A DNA stretch of 64,000 nucleotides from Limnomonas spitsbergensis (taxonomy: Eukaryota > Chlorophyta > Chlorophyceae > Chlamydomonadales): positions 62,001 through 126,000 of the forward strand of contig JAYJMM010000027.1 of the NCBI GenBank assembly GCA_037349105.1. The letters run 5' to 3'. The translations under genes were made by a program, and so were the position numbers. Below the pieces are notes generated by a model. It saw nothing but the letters and a program-made list of their open reading frames with translations, was not told the origin of the DNA and did no database searches. Shown here in pieces: positions 48,401 through 62,697 of this stretch (position 1 is the first letter of the stretch; every line of letters begins with the position of its first letter).

Positions 48401-51018
48401 TTGCCTTTCCGGCCTCTCCTTTTCTTCCTTTTACATTGTTCTCTCTTCCGTCTAGTGTTTTCTCTTCTCCCATCTGAACACTAGCTGCGGCCGAGCCCAT
48501 CTGAACAGCTGCGGCCGAGCCTTCTTGTGTAGGGGCCAGGGTTCATTGACAGAACGTCTCTCAGCTGGAAAATGGTGCGTTGTTTTATATAAAAGAATAT
48601 AGTTCCTCGAGTACCGTACATGACCTTTGCACATTTTCCCTATGTGCGGATTGTCTGCTTGTCCCAGGTTTTGGGGGGGGTAGATCGGGGGGAGATAGGA
48701 TGTCCTGATTTATGTTGACCTGCATTTTTATCAACTTGAAATGTGTCTTTACTCTTCAGGAACTAAGCGTGTACGACAAACCTGAAGGCATACGACATGA
48801 CGATGTATCAGGCCGTGTGGTTAAGGAACGTCAGCTGACCCTATCTTTCCTTCTGAAGAGGAAGGACATGCAATCTACAATGACCCAGGTCCACAGTAGA
48901 TGGTTACTCCTGGCCCTGTTGACTAGCGGATCCTGTTCACGTAATGGCGCCAGAGGGCTAATAAGCCAAAACAAACAAGCCACGCACACACATCTCAACA
49001 TGACTCCGGGGTGTTTTGATGCTGTGAATTACTCATGACTTAGTAGCGCTGTGATTCAGTCCTTATAGACCTCAGCTGCGACACTTGTGTTCTGGGATTT
49101 AAAAATAAATTTGAGAACTCACAAATCCTACTCAAGTAACCTTCTCGCTTTGCCTTACACCACAGGACTCGTCATGTAACCCCCAAGGACCCCCAAGCAC
49201 ATCATCCTTCCTGCATACGCTTTTTACACCTTACCAACCGTTTAGTTGAGCACCTATGCTGCCCTGCTTGATGAGCAGGGCCTGAGGGTGTGATGTCACC
49301 GACACGTTTCCTCACTTGGCCTCCTCCTTGACATCATTATCCTCCTTACCAGCAACGTCCATGACCTCGATGATGAAATTGCTGCAGGGTGACACAAGAG
49401 CGATTAAGGATGCAGTGCCAATAGCTTCAATGATTTATTGCACTCCACTGCTTAATTCAGGCTGATTCAAACACTTTCCAAACATAAACTGTACTCAACC
49501 GGTAGAGCTCGGTGTTGCATTTCGACCCCATACACGGGTACTTACAGATGGTGCACGCGTGCATACAGACAAATGAAGAGATGTACGTTTATTCTTCCTT
49601 ATCACAGACAGATCCCATTGGTTGTACTTCTGCATGATTAGGCTACATTACATGTACATTTCCACTACGTTGCATCTATGCCTCAGTCGCCTCCTGGTCT
49701 CCGGCAGAAGGCCTCATGCTAGGCCATGCGATACATCCGCCGACCTTAGGCTGGTATAGATGTTGCCCCAATCAGGCATTTGGCAGTTGCAAGGCGGCTT
49801 GTATATGACAGGCTGGTGGCCGAAAAACAATTGCTGGGTCTCATGCGCCTCTTGTTGTTCCATGCGCCTTATGGGGCCCCAAAGACTGGATACAAACTCC
49901 CTCCCTCTCCCCCCTGTCTGGCCCCTCCGACCCTGCCTTACCTATTGGTGTACACACACATGTCTGATGCAATCTTCATCGCCTTTGTGGCTATTGTCTC
50001 TGCATCCTGGCCTGGAATGTTCATGAGAGCGCGGGCGGCAGCGACAGCGAACGAACCTCCTGAGCCTGCCTGCCAGGACAGGCGGGGTCAAGGGCGTTAA
50101 AGTACAGGGAGCAAAGCTGCACATGCCTAGGTGTCAAAATGCGAAGGGAAGGGTGCAGCGACCTATGCGTTAAATAACATAGGAAAGGGTGCGTGAGTCT
50201 CTTCTGAGCTGCAGCCGTTATGTACATGAGAGTGAGAGGTTGCTGTTGTATATAATTTGTCTTGCATAGGACTCATGCTGCACAGGAGAATTTGGGTGCC
50301 ATGCACCTCCAAGCTCCAACCCTCCATAACCTCAATCATGGGCAATCATGGCCAAAGTATGTGGTCCAAGCACCTCCAGGGCCCACCCCCGCCCTACCCT
50401 ACGCCCCTTACAGCCCTCACCAATGGCCATGACCCCAGGCTTAACCCTAACCCTAACCCTTACACCTTCCATGGACCAGATATTCAACATCACCAACCCC
50501 CATATTTCGACCCCCAACTCTCCCCGCAAAGATGTTGGGGATTTCTAGCCGTGACTGGGCTCAGAGAGGACATGTCCTGTACTGCCTCCTTGACTTTGCG
50601 GTACACGGCAATGTCTGGGGGGCATGCCTCAGTTATGGGCCTCCTCCAGCTTCTGTTCAGGTCAGGTCATTGAATGCTCGGAATTCGCACCTTCTGAAAA
50701 GGGTTCTGGATTTTCTTGGGCTTTTAGGGGGGAAAGTAAATAAAAAGGCTTCTGGATACTCGAAGAGGTTTGTTTTGGGCAAAACAGCTGCCAAGGCGTG
50801 TTTGTGCTCTAATAGTGCGTAGTCAACCCTAGGTTTGAGAAATACGCGCGCTCATACCGGGGATTCAAATTTAATGGCATGGTGTGAAGAAGGCGAGGTC
50901 GCTGCGACATACAGGAAGAGGCCGTGTTTGGCGGCAGCGGCTGACATGGCCGATGCAGCCTAGGAGCCGCTTGTTGCCACCCTAAGCGGATGCAACCTCT
51001 GTCAATGATTACACCCTC

Positions 51019-51270
51019 GTGCAACGCCGGGCCGCCCCTTTCCGCTGGGAGCCGGAGCGTGGCGGCGTCTTGGTCCGCGTCATGCCGGACGGGCGCCGCT
51101 GTGTGGTTCCCCTACCCGGAGAGTAGTTGGTAGCCATCCGGGACGCCCTCGACAGCACCGGCCATTTCGGCCCCCATCGAACGACAAGCATGCTACTCCA
51201 ACAGAATTGGTGGCGAGGGCTGTGCCGCAACGTGAGGGCAGCGGTCAGGGCTTGCCAGGTGTGTGACCAA
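51019..51270 (+). pseudogene. Integrase H2C2 fragment with internal stop
   Basis: TAG at 51124-51126 in place of the Gln codon breaks the frame before the zinc ligands. Confidence 0.78.
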
Positions 51271-51348
51271 ACTAGGGGCTCCAAAGTTCCCATCTACTCC
51301 TTCCTCGAGTTCACACCCCATCCCCCCTTTCCCATCCTCCCCTGCCAC

Positions 51349-51451
51349 TTCATCGTAGCTGCCCACAGTCAGGAACTGCCCAGATGGATCCCAGCTGCTG
51401 CTGGACTTGATCCATACCGTATCTCTATAGGCCTCGTACTCAGCAAGGGTC
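51349..51451 (-). pseudogene. WD-repeat exon fragment, WIKS form
   Basis: Same G to W change as U10. Confidence 0.46.
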
Positions 51452-52584
51452 CTGTCGGTGGGGAATTGAAAGAGTTTAGGGCCCGTCAGTGGGTAATTAA
51501 GAGGGTTCAAAGCGTGTCAGGTAACAAAACAATAGCTGGACATCATGTTGCCCCCAACCATTAGGTCATGGTTGCTGGGAAACGAAAGGGCCAGACATGA
51601 GGCCATACCTCTCACACTGTGGCCAAGGGTCCACCATGTGAGCGATCAAAAGGGTTCAGGACTTGCCAGTGGATAATAAGAAGGGTTCAGGGCCTGCCAT
51701 GTAATAACCTGCAACCAAGTATAAGGCTTTAATAAGATACAACCAAGCATTAGCCCCCCCCCCCCTCAAACACAGAAACCAAAAAGGGATAGCGGAGTGG
51801 CGTGTCAGAAACATGTGATGTGTCAGAAGCTGGAACTTCCTGTGTCTTTCTTTTCCAGCCTTTTGTTTGTCCCTTCACTTTATTTCCTGCCCCTTGGTGT
51901 TTGTTTCGTTCATTCCTCCCAACCCTTTAGTTAGGCGCCCATGCTGCCGAGCCTTTTTGAGCAAGGCCCAGAGGTGTAACGTCATTGAAAAAGGGCGAAG
52001 AAAACACCCCTCCAGAAAACGGAAAGGCAGGCCGAAGGATCCCTGCCTCTGAAGGTAAGAGAGAGTCATAAGGGAAAGAGCAAGTCGCCATGGAGGCAAA
52101 AAACAAGACAGCAGACTAGCCCGAGGGGGGGGGCAAAAAACAAGTAAAAACACCCCATCCTCGAAAAGTATGGAGCTTGACGAGAGCTTTCCATACCTGG
52201 CCTTAAAATGCTTTTTGGCCCAACGGTGACTGAGATACAGAGAGCCAAACACTGAAGATTGCATAGATTTCACAAAAACTTGTTTTGCGAATAACAGCTC
52301 AGCCCCGAGAAAACTGCATAATATGAAGATCTCACTGCATAGGGTAGGGCCAGGGCTTTCCAACGACCCCCTATCCATGGTCAACGGTAAACGTTAAGTA
52401 CCCGGTCAACGCATGTCAAAGTAGGAGGGGGGGGGTCCAAGGCCCTAAAAAAACGTATGCTTTTTTTCTAGAAGCCGAGATACCCTCCCAAAGCCCTGAG
52501 GTGCAACTCCCATGTCAAACGGATGCTTTTTAGAGAATTAGGGGGGATGGGGTCCCTAATTTGTTTTTCTGCCTCCCCCTCGGA

Positions 52585-53103
52585 CTAGCCCTCAACAAAG
52601 TCTACCACTTCCTCAACAAAAGCCAGAGCCTCCCACCCATGCCTGCCCTGGTACAACTGCTGAAAATCCGTGGCGCCCTCCGGGGGGCCTGCCCAACCTC
52701 TCGCCCTCAGCCTCTCTTTTACGCTAGGACATTTAAAGCAGACATGAAGCGCATCCTCCACATGTTGGCCGTGTCCCTGAGCCCAGCAATGTTGACAGCA
52801 GTAGCGTGTGTCACGCTGCTGATCGCTGCGCCGTCCTCTATTATCAGCTGTGCTAGCCGCTCCGAGTCGCACCGTTAAGTTACTGCACACACGAGCGCAC
52901 ACCCTTTTCACCTCTTGCTAGCGCGGCCGCCTACCACGCCTGGTTTCAGCCTACAGCTTAGCGCGCCTGTTGTAGGCTGAAACCAGGCGTGGTAGGCGGC
53001 CGAAGACCTGTGTTTGGTGAGTGGCGGGGTCCCTAGGGTCTTCCCGGCCGACAACCTCCATCTGCGCCCGCTCGTAGGCAGCGTCCACTAACACACATCA
53101 GGT
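52585..53103 (-). pseudogene. Second LINE 3' ORF tail
   Basis: Full copy; open frame 52911 to 52585. Confidence 0.73.
52924..53002. repeat. Palindrome copy in U12
   Basis: Arms and loop identical to U8. Confidence 0.95.
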
Positions 53104-54023
53104 TGGAAGCTGTTTACGCAGCGCCTGCGGCCAACTACGGCGACGTGGCTTGGGCCCCCAGCCACCTCCGGCCGCGGCGATGTCTCCACAACAAGATGCA
53201 GCCCAGCTTGCTTCAGCACTTGCAACAGGCTGCGGGGCTACCCGCATCAGACCGCCAGCTGGAAGTTCCGGAGAGAGCTTCAGATCCAGCTATTACAGCG
53301 AGACTGGTGGACCCATGTCCTCCGCTTCAACAATGCAGCGGTGGCACCGACAGCACAGCAAGACAGCCCTCTAATGGCTGAGGCCATGGCAGCACCTGTG
53401 CTCTGATCTGCTGGGTGCACTGGAGGAGCTGGAGCGGGGGGCAGCCGCCTCCAAATTGCGTGAGGCAGCAGCTGACCTACAGCGCCTACCCGTCACAGAG
53501 GTGTTGGCACTTGCTGACGCAGCCTACGGGCAGGCGCAGCTGGACGCAAGTGGCGGAGGGGACCCCAGGGACCAGTACCACTGATTACAGGTCTGCGGCG
53601 ACCTACCGCGCCTGGTTTCAGACCACGGCGGGCACCGTGCTGCGTGCTGGCGCAAGCCAGGAGCCGCACTAACACGAGGGATGGTGCTCGTGTGCGCACA
53701 AATCAGCGACTGCAGCTCGGTGCGATCAGCACAGCTGACACCAGAGGACGGCGCAGAGGTCAACGGCGAGAGGCACGCTGCTACTAAGGATGTTGCTCAA
53801 GGGTGATGGCGAGCATGTAGAGGATGCACTACATGCTTGTTTCCAATGCCCTAGTTTCAGGGTGCAGTTACGAGAGCGGGGTTAGACAAATCCCCCGAAC
53901 GGTGCCATGGATTTCCACCAGCTGTACCTGGCCGAGCATGGGTGGGATGCACTTGCTTGTGTGGATGTTGATGTAGGCACTGTTGAGGGCTAGTTACTAG
54001 AGGAGCTCAGGTGTCGGATTTGA
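53104..54023 (+). pseudogene. LINE 3' ORF tail, longer form
   Basis: Private CTGATTACAGG near 53581 in the linker; otherwise like U10 and U11. Confidence 0.72.
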
Positions 54024-56641
54024 TTGCCTTTCCGGCCTCTCCTTTTCTTCCTTTTACATTGTTCTCTCTTCCGTCTAGTGTTTTCTCTTCTCCCATCTGA
54101 ACACTAGCTGCGGCCGAGCCCATCTGAACAGCTGCGGCCGAGCCTTCTTGTGTAGGGGCCAGGGTTCATTGACAGAACGTCTCTCAGCTGGAAAATGGTG
54201 CGTTGTTTTATATAAAAGAATATAGTTCCTCGAGTACCGTACATGACCTTTGCACACTTTCCCTATGTGCGGATTGTCTGCTTGTCCCAGGTTTTGGGGG
54301 GGGTAGATCGGGGGGAGATAGGATGTCCTGACTTATGTTGACCTGCATTTTTATCAACTTGAAATGTGTCTTTACTCTTCAGGAACTAAGCGTGTACGAC
54401 AAACCTGAAGGCATACGACATGACGATGTATCAGGCCGTGTGGTTAAGGAACGTCAGCTGACCCTATCTTTCCTTCTGAAGAGGAAGGACATGCAATCTA
54501 CAATGACCCAGGTCCACAGTAGATGGTTACTCCTGGCCCTGTTGACTAGCGGATCCTGTTCACGTAATGGCGCCAGGGGGCTAATAAGCCAAAACAAACA
54601 AGCCACGCACACACATCTCAACATGACTCCGGGGTGTTTTGATGCTGTGAATTACTCATGACTTAGTAGCGCTGTGATTCAGTCCTTATAGACCTCAGCT
54701 GCGACACTTGTGTTCTGGGATTTAAAAATAAATTTGAGAACTCACAAATCCTACTCAAGTAACCTTCTCGCTTTGCCTTACACCACAGGACTCGTCATGT
54801 AACCCCCAATGACCCCCAAGCACATCATCCTTCCTGCATACGCTTTTTACACCTTACCAACCGTTTAGTTGAGCACCCATGCTGCCCTGCTTGATGAGCA
54901 GGGCCTGAGGGTGTGATGTCACCGACACGTTTCCTCACTTGGCCTCCTCCTTGACATCATTATCCTCCTTACCAGCAACGTCCATGACCTCGATGATGAA
55001 ATTGCTGCAGGGTGACACAAGAGCGATTAAGGATGCAGTGCCAATAGCTTCAATGATTTATTGCACTCCACTGCTTAATTCAGGCTGATTCAAACACTTT
55101 CCAAACATAAACTGTACTCAACCGGTAGAGCTCGGTGTTGCATTTCGACCCCATACACGGGTACTTACAGATGGTGCACGCGTGCATACAGACAAATGAA
55201 GAGATGTACGTTTATTCTTCCTTATCACAGACAGATCCCATTCGTTGTACTTCTGCATGATTAGGCTACATTACATGTACATTTCCACTACGTTGCATAT
55301 ATGCCTCAGTCGCCTCCTGGCCTCCGGCAGAAGGCCTCATGCTAGGCCATGCGATACATCCGCCGACCTTAGGCTGGTATAGATGTTGCCCCAATCAGGC
55401 ATCTGGCAGTTGCAAGGCGGCTTGTATATGACAGGCTGGTGGCCGAAAAACAATTGCTGGGTCTCATGCGCCTCTTGTTGTTCCATGCGCCTTATGGGGC
55501 CCCAAAGACTGGATACAAACTCCCTCCCTCTCCCCCCTGTCTGGCCCCTCCGACCCTGCCTTACCTATTGGTGTACACACACATGTCTGATGCAATCTTC
55601 ATCGCCTTTGTGGCTATTGTCTCTGCATCCTGGCCTGGAATGTTCATGAGAGCGCGGGCGGCAGCGACAGCGAACGAACCTCCTGAGCCTGCCTGCCAGG
55701 ACAGGCGGGGTCAAGGGCGTTAAAGTACAGGGAGCAAAGCTGCACATGCCTAGGTGTCAAAATGCGAAGGGAAGGGTGCAGCGACCTATGCGTTAAATAA
55801 CATAGGAAAGGGTGCGTGAGTCTCTTCTGAGCTGCAGCCGTTATGTACATGAGAGTGAGAGGTTGCTGTTGTATATAATTTGTCTTGCATAGGACTCATG
55901 CTGCACAGGAGAATTTGGGTGCCATGCACCTCCAAGCTCCAACCCTCCATAACCTCAATCATGGGCAATCATGGCCAAAGTATGTGGTCCAAGCACCTCC
56001 AGGGCCCACCCCCGCCCTACCCTACGCCCCTTACAGCCCTCACCAATGGCCATGACCCCAGGCTTAACCCTAACCCTAACCCTTACACCTTCCATGGACC
56101 AGATATTCAACATCACCAACCCCCATATTTCGACCCCCAACTCTCCCCGCAAAGATGTTGGGGATTTCTAGCCGTGACTGGGCTCAGAGAGGACATGTCC
56201 TGTACTGCCTCCTTGACTTTGCGGTACACGGCAATGTCTGGGGGGCATGCCTCAGTTATGGGCCTCCTCCAGCTTCTGTTCAGGTCAGGTCATTGAATGC
56301 TCGGAATTCGCACCTTCTGAAAAGGGTTCTGGATTTTCTTGGGCTTTTAGGGGGGAAAGTAAATAAAAAGGCTTCTGGATACTCGAAGAGGTTTGTTTTG
56401 GGCAAAACAGCTGCCAAGGCGTGTTTGTGCTCTAATAGTGCGCAGTCAACCCTAGGTTTGAGAAATACGCGCGCTCATACCGGGGATTCAAATTTAATGG
56501 CATGGTGTGAAGAAGGCGAGGTCGCTGCGACATACAGGAAGAGGCCGTGTTTGGCGGCAGCGGCTGACATGGCCGCTGCAGCCTAGGAGCCGCTTGTTGC
56601 CACCCTAAGCGGATGCAACCTCTGTCAATGATTACACCCTC

Positions 56642-56893
56642 GTGCAACGCCGGGCCGCCCCTTTCCGCTGGGAGCCGGAGCGTGGCGGCGTCTTGGTCCG
56701 CGTCATGCCGGACGGGCGCCGCTGTGTGGTTCCCCTACCCGGAGAGTAGTTGGTAGCCATCCGGGACGCCCTCGACAGCACCGGCCATTTCGGCCCCCAT
56801 CGAACGACAAGCATGCTACTCCAACAGAATTGGTGGCGAGGGCTGTGCCGCAACGTGAGGGCAGCGGTCAGGGCTTGCCAGGTGTGTGACCAA
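56642..56893 (+). pseudogene. Integrase H2C2 fragment with internal stop
   Basis: Same TAG (56747-56749) as U12. Confidence 0.78.
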
Positions 56894-56971
56894 ACTAGGG
56901 GCTCCAAAGTTCCCATCTACTCCTTCCTCGAGTTCACACCCCATCCCCCCTTTCCCATCCTCCCCTGCCAC

Positions 56972-57074
56972 TTCATCGTAGCTGCCCACAGTCAGGAACT
57001 GCCCAGATGGATCCCAGCTGCTGCTGGACTTGATCCCTACCGCATCTCTATAGGCCTCGTACTCAGCAAGGGTC
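56972..57074 (-). pseudogene. WD-repeat exon fragment, GIKS form
   Basis: RDAVGIKS, like the first U9 copy and unlike its neighbours U12 and U14. Confidence 0.48.
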
Positions 57075-58207
57075 CTGTCGGTGGGGAATTGAAAGAGTTT
57101 AGGGCCCGTCAGTGGGTAATTAAGAGGGTTCAAAGCGTGTCAGGTAACAAAACAATAGCTGGGCATCATGTTGCCCCCAACCATTAGGTCATGGTTGCTG
57201 GGAAAACGAAAGGGCCAGACATGAGGCCATACCTCTCACACTGTGGCCAAGGGTCCACCATGTGAGCGATCAAAAGGGTTCAGGACTTGCCAGTGGATAA
57301 TAAGAAGGGTTCAGGGCCTGCCATGTAATAACCTGCAACCAAGTATAAGGCTTTAATAAGATACAACCAAGCATTAGCCCCCCCCCCCTCAAACACAGAA
57401 ACCAAAAAGGGATAGCGGAGTGGCGTGTCAGAAACATGTGATGTGTCAGAAGCTGGAACTTCCTGTGTCTTTCTTTTCCAGCCTTTTGTTTGTCCCTTCA
57501 CTTTATTTCCTGCCCCTTGGTGTTTGTTTCGTTCATTCCTCCCAACCCTTTAGTTAGGCGCCCATGCTGCCGAGCCTTTTTGAGCAAGGCCCAGAGGTGT
57601 AACGTCATTGAAAACGGGCGAAGAAAACACCCCTCCAGAAAACGGAAAGGCAGGCCGAAGGATCCCTGCCTCTGAAGGTAAGAGAGAGTCATAAGGGAAA
57701 GAGCAAGTCGCCATGGAGGCAAAAAACAAGACAGCAGACTAGCCCGAGGGGGGGGGCAAAAAACAAGTAAAAACACCCCATCCTCGAAAAGTATGGAGCT
57801 TGACGAGAGCTTTCCATACCTGGCCTTAAAATGCTTTTTGGCCCAACGGTGACTGAGATACAGAGAGCCAAACACTGAAGATTGCATAGATTTCACAAAA
57901 ACTTGTTTTGCGAATAACAGCTCAGCCCCGAGAAAACTGCATAATATGAAGATCTCACTGCATAGGGTAGGGCCAGGGCTTTCCAACGACCCCCTATCCA
58001 TGGTCAACGGTAAACGTTAAGTACCCGGTCAACGCATGTCAAAGTAGGAGGGGGGGGGTCCAAGGCCCTAAAAAAACGTATGCTTTTTTTCTAGAAGCCG
58101 AGATACCCTCCCAAAGCCCTGAGGTGCAACTCCCATGTCAAACGGATGCTTTTTAGAGAATTAGGGGGGATGGGGTCCCTAATTTGTTTTTCTGCCTCCC
58201 CCTCGGA

Positions 58208-58726
58208 CTAGCCCTCAACAAAGTCTACCACTTCCTCAACAAAAGCCAGAGCCTCCCACCCATGCCTGCCCTGGTACAACTGCTGAAAATCCGTGGCGCC
58301 CTCCGGGGGGCCTGCCCAACCTCTCGCCCTCAGCCTCTCTTTTACGCTAGGACATTTAAAGCAGACATGAAGCGCATCCTCCACATGTTGGCCGTGTCCC
58401 TGAGCCCAGCAATGTTGACAGCAGTAGCGTGTGTCACGCTGCTGATCGCTGCGCCGTCCTCTATTATCAGCTGTGCTAGCCGCTCCGAGTCGCACCGTTA
58501 AGTTACTGCACACACGAGCGCACACCCTTTTCACCTCTTGCTAGCGCGGCCGCCTACCACGCCTGGTTTCAGCCTACAGCTTAGCGCGCCTGTTGTAGGC
58601 TGAAACCAGGCGTGGTAGGCGGCCGAAGACCTGTGTTTGGTGAGTGGCGGGGTCCCTAGGGTCTTCCCGGCCGACAACCTCCATCTGCGCCCGCTCGTAG
58701 GCAGCGTCCACTAACACACATCAGGT
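58208..58726 (-). pseudogene. Second LINE 3' ORF tail
   Basis: Full copy; open frame 58534 to 58208. Confidence 0.73.
58547..58625. repeat. Palindrome copy in U13
   Basis: Arms and loop identical to U8. Confidence 0.95.
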
Positions 58727-59646
58727 TGGAAGCTGTTTACGCAGCGCCTGCGGCCAACTACGGCGACGTGGCTTGGGCCCCCAGCCACCTCCGGCCGCGG
58801 CGATGTCTCCACAACAAGATGCAGCCCAGCTTGCTTCAGCACTTGCAACAGGCTGCGGGGCTTCCCGCATCAGACCGCCAGCTGGGAGTTCCGGAGAGAG
58901 CTTCAGATCCAGCTATTACAGCGAGACTGGTGGACCCATGTCCTCCGCTTCAACAATGCAGCGGTGGCACCGACAGCACAGCAAGACAGCCCTCTAATGG
59001 CTGAGGCCATGGCAGCACCTGTGCTCTGATCTGCTGGGTGCACTGGAGGAGCTGGAGCGGGGGGCAGCCGCCTCCAAATTGCGTGAGGCAGCAGCTGACC
59101 TACAGCGCCTACCCGTCACAGAGGTGTTGGCACTTGCTGACGCAGCCTACGGGCAGGCGCAGCTGGACGCAAGTGGCGGAGGGGACCCCAGGGACCAGTA
59201 CCACTGAGTACAGGTCTGCGGCGACCTACCGCGCCTGGTTTCAGACCACGGCGGGCACCGTGCTGCGTGCTGGCGCAAGCCAGGAGCCGCACTAACACGA
59301 GGGATGGTGCTCGTGTGCGCACAAATCAGCGACTGCAGCTCGGTGCGATCAGCACAGCTGACACCAGAGGACGGCGCAGAGGTCAACGGCGAGAGGCACG
59401 CTGCTACTAAGGATGTTGCTCAAGGGTGATGGCGAGCATGTAGAGGATGCACTACATGCTTGTTTCCAATGCCCTAGTTTCAGGGTGCAGTTACGAGAGC
59501 GGGGTTAGACAAATCCCCCGAACGGTGCCATGGATTTCCACCAGCTGTACCTGGCCGAGCATGGGTGGGATGCACTTGCTTGTGTGGATGTTGATGTAGG
59601 CACTGTTGAGGGCTAGTTACTAGAGGAGCTCAGGTGTCGGATTTGA
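58727..59646 (+). pseudogene. LINE 3' ORF tail, longer form
   Basis: Private GGGCTTCCCGC near 58858; CAGCTGGGAG form. Confidence 0.72.
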
Positions 59647-62264
59647 TTGCCTTTCCGGCCTCTCCTTTTCTTCCTTTTACATTGTTCTCTCTTCCGTCTA
59701 GTGTTTTCTCTTCTCCCATCTGAACACTAGCTGCGGCCGAGCCCATCTGAACAGCTGCGGCCGAGCCTTCTTGTGTAGGGGCCAGGGTTCATTGACAGAA
59801 CGTCTCTCAGCTGGAAAATGGTGCGTTGTTTTATATAAAAGAATATAGTTCCTCGAGTACCGTACATGACCTTTGCACACTTTCCCTATGTGCGGATTGT
59901 CTGCCTGTCCCAGGTTTTGGGGGGGGTAGATCGGGGGGAGATAGGATGTCCTGATTTATGTTGACCTGCATTTTTATCAACTTGAAATGTGTCTTTACTC
60001 TTCAGGAACTAAGCGTGTACGACAAACCTGAAGGCATACGACATGACGATGTATCAGGCCGTGTGGTTAAGGAACGTCAGCTGACCCTATCTTTCCTTCT
60101 GAAGAGGAAGGACATGCAATCTACAATGACCCAGGTCCACAGTAGATGGTTACTCCTGGCCCTGTTGACTAGCGGATCCTGTTCACGTAATGGCGCCAGA
60201 GGGCTAATAAGCCAAAACAAACAAGCCACGCACACACATCTCAACATGACTCCGGGGTGTTTTGATGCTGTGAATTACTCATGACTTAGTAGCGCTGTGA
60301 TTCAGTCCTTATAGACCTCAGCTGCGACACTTGTGTTCTGGGATTTAAAAATAAATTTGAGAACTCACAAATCCTACTCAAGTAACCTTCTCGCTTTGCC
60401 TTACACCACAGGACTCGTCATGTAACCCCCAATGACCCCCAAGCACATCATCCTTCCTGCATACGCTTTTTACACCTTACCAACCGTTTAGTTGAGCACC
60501 CATGCTGCCCTGCTTGATGAGCAGGGCCTGAGGGTGTGATGTCACCGACACGTTTCCTCACTTGGCCTCCTCCTTGACATCATTATCCTCCTTACCAGCA
60601 ACGTCCATGACCTCGATGATGAAATTGCTGCAGGGTGACACAAGAGCGATTAAGGATGCAGTGCCAATAGCTTCAATGATTTATTGCACTCCACTGCTTA
60701 ATTCAGGCTGATTCAAACACTTTCCAAACATAAACTGTACTCAACCGGTAGAGCTCGGTGTTGCATTTCGACCCCATACACGGGTACTTACAGATGGTGC
60801 ACGCGTGCATACAGACAAATGAAGAGATGTACGTTTATTCTTCCTTATCACAGACAGATCCCATTGGTTGTACTTCTGCATGATTAGGCTACATTACATG
60901 TACATTTCCACTACGTTGCATATATGCCTCAGTCGCCTCCTGGCCTCCGGCAGAAGGCCTCATGCTAGGCCATGCGATACATCCGCCGACCTTAGGCTGG
61001 TATAGATGTTGCCCCAATCAGGCATTTGGCAGTTGCAAGGCGGCTTGTATATGACAGGCTGGTGGCCGAAAAACAATTGCTGGGTCTCATGCGCCTCTTG
61101 TTGTTCCATGCGCCTTATGGGGCCCCAAAGACTGGATACAAACTCCCTCCCTCTCCCCCCTGTCTGGCCCCTCCGACCCTGCCTTACCTATTGGTGTACA
61201 CACACATGTCTGATGCAATCTTCATCGCCTTTGTGGCTATTGTCTCTGCATCCTGGCCTGGAATGTTCATGAGAGCGCGGGCGGCAGCGACAGCGAACGA
61301 ACCTCCTGAGCCTGCCTGCCAGGACAGGCGGGGTCAAGGGCGTTAAAGTACAGGGAGCAAAGCTGCACATGCCTAGGTGTCAAAATGCGAAGGGAAGGGT
61401 GCAGCGACCTATGCGTTAAATAACATAGGAAAGGGTGCGTGAGTCTCTTCTGAGCTGCAGCCGTTAAGTACATGAGAGTGAGAGGTTGCTGTTGTATATA
61501 ATTTGTCTTGCATAGGCCTCATGCTGCACAGGAGAATTTGGGTGCCATGCACCTCCAAGCTCCAACCCTCCATAACCTCACTCATGGGCAATCATGGCCA
61601 AAGTATGTGGTCCAAGCACCTCCAGGGCCCACCCCCGCCCTACCCTACGCCCCTTACAGCCCTCACCAATGGCCATGACCCCAGGCTTAACCCTAACCCT
61701 AACCCTTACACCTTCCATGGACCAGATATTCAACATCACCAACCCCCATATTTCGACCCCCAACTCTCCCCGCAAAGATGTTGGGGATTTCTAGCCGTGA
61801 CTGGGCTCAGAGAGGACATGTCCTGTACTGCCTCCTTGACTTTGCGGTACACGGCAATGTCTGGGGGGCATGCCTCAGTTATGGGCCTCCTCCAGCTTCT
61901 GTTCAGGTCAGGTCATTGAATGCTCGGAATTCGCACCTTCTGAAAAGGGTTCTGGATTTTCTTGGGCTTTTAGGGGGGAAAGTAAATAAAAAGGCTTCTG
62001 GATACTCGAAGAGGTTTGTTTTGGGCAAAACAGCTGCCAAGGCGTGTTTGTGCTCTAATAGTGCGCAGTCAACCCTAGGTTTGAGAAATACGCGCGCTCA
62101 TACCGGGCATTCAAATTTAATGGCATGGTGTGAAGAAGGCGAGGTCGCTGCGACATACAGGAAGAGGCCGTGTTTGGCGGCAGCGGCTGACATGGCCGAT
62201 GCAGCCTAGGAGCCGCTTGTTGCCACCCTAAGCGGATGCAACCTCTGTCAATGATTACACCCTC

Positions 62265-62516
62265 GTGCAACGCCGGGCCGCCCCTTTCCGCTGGGAGCCG
62301 GAGCGTGGCGGCGTCTTGGTCCGCGTCATGCCGGACGGGCGCCGCTGTGTGGTTCCCCTACCCGGAGAGCAGTTGGTAGCCATCCGGGACGCCCTCGACA
62401 GCACCGGCCATTTCGGCCCCCATCGAACGACAAGCATGCTACTCCAACAGAATTGGTGGCGAGGGCTGTGCCGCAACGTGAGGGCAGCGGTCAGGGCTTG
62501 CCAGGTGTGTGACCAA
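62265..62516 (+). pseudogene. Integrase H2C2 fragment
   Basis: Ancestral CAG form restored or retained; ligands intact. Confidence 0.78.
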
Positions 62517-62594
62517 ACTAGGGGCTCCAAAGTTCCCATCTACTCCTTCCTCGAGTTCACACCCCATCCCCCCTTTCCCATCCTCCCCTGCCAC

Positions 62595-62697
62595 TTCATC
62601 GTAGCTGCCCACAGTCAGGAACTGCCCAGATGGATCCCAGCTGCTGCTGGACTTGATCCATACCGTATCTCTATAGGCCTCGTACTCAGCAAGGGTC
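62595..62697 (-). pseudogene. WD-repeat exon fragment, WIKS form
   Basis: Same G to W change as U10-U12. Confidence 0.46.

Larger units (their letters stand above)
43090..48711. repeat. U11, long unit, 5622 bp
   Basis: Standard long unit. Private variants: CACGCTCCAACC near 44688 and CCACCGCCGCCC near 44761. It keeps the CTTGCATAT and CTTGGTGTT forms where U10 and U12-U14 have CTTGTATAT and CTTGTTGTT. Confidence 0.95.
48712..54334. repeat. U12, long unit, 5623 bp
   Basis: Standard long unit. It carries a TAG stop in the integrase fragment (51124-51126), shared only with U13, and a private GCGTAGTCAACC near 50817. Confidence 0.95.
54335..59957. repeat. U13, long unit, 5623 bp
   Basis: Standard long unit with the same integrase TAG stop as U12 (56747-56749). 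Private GGCCGCTGCAG near 56572. It shares CCCAATGACC with U14 (near 54806 and 60429). Confidence 0.95.
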
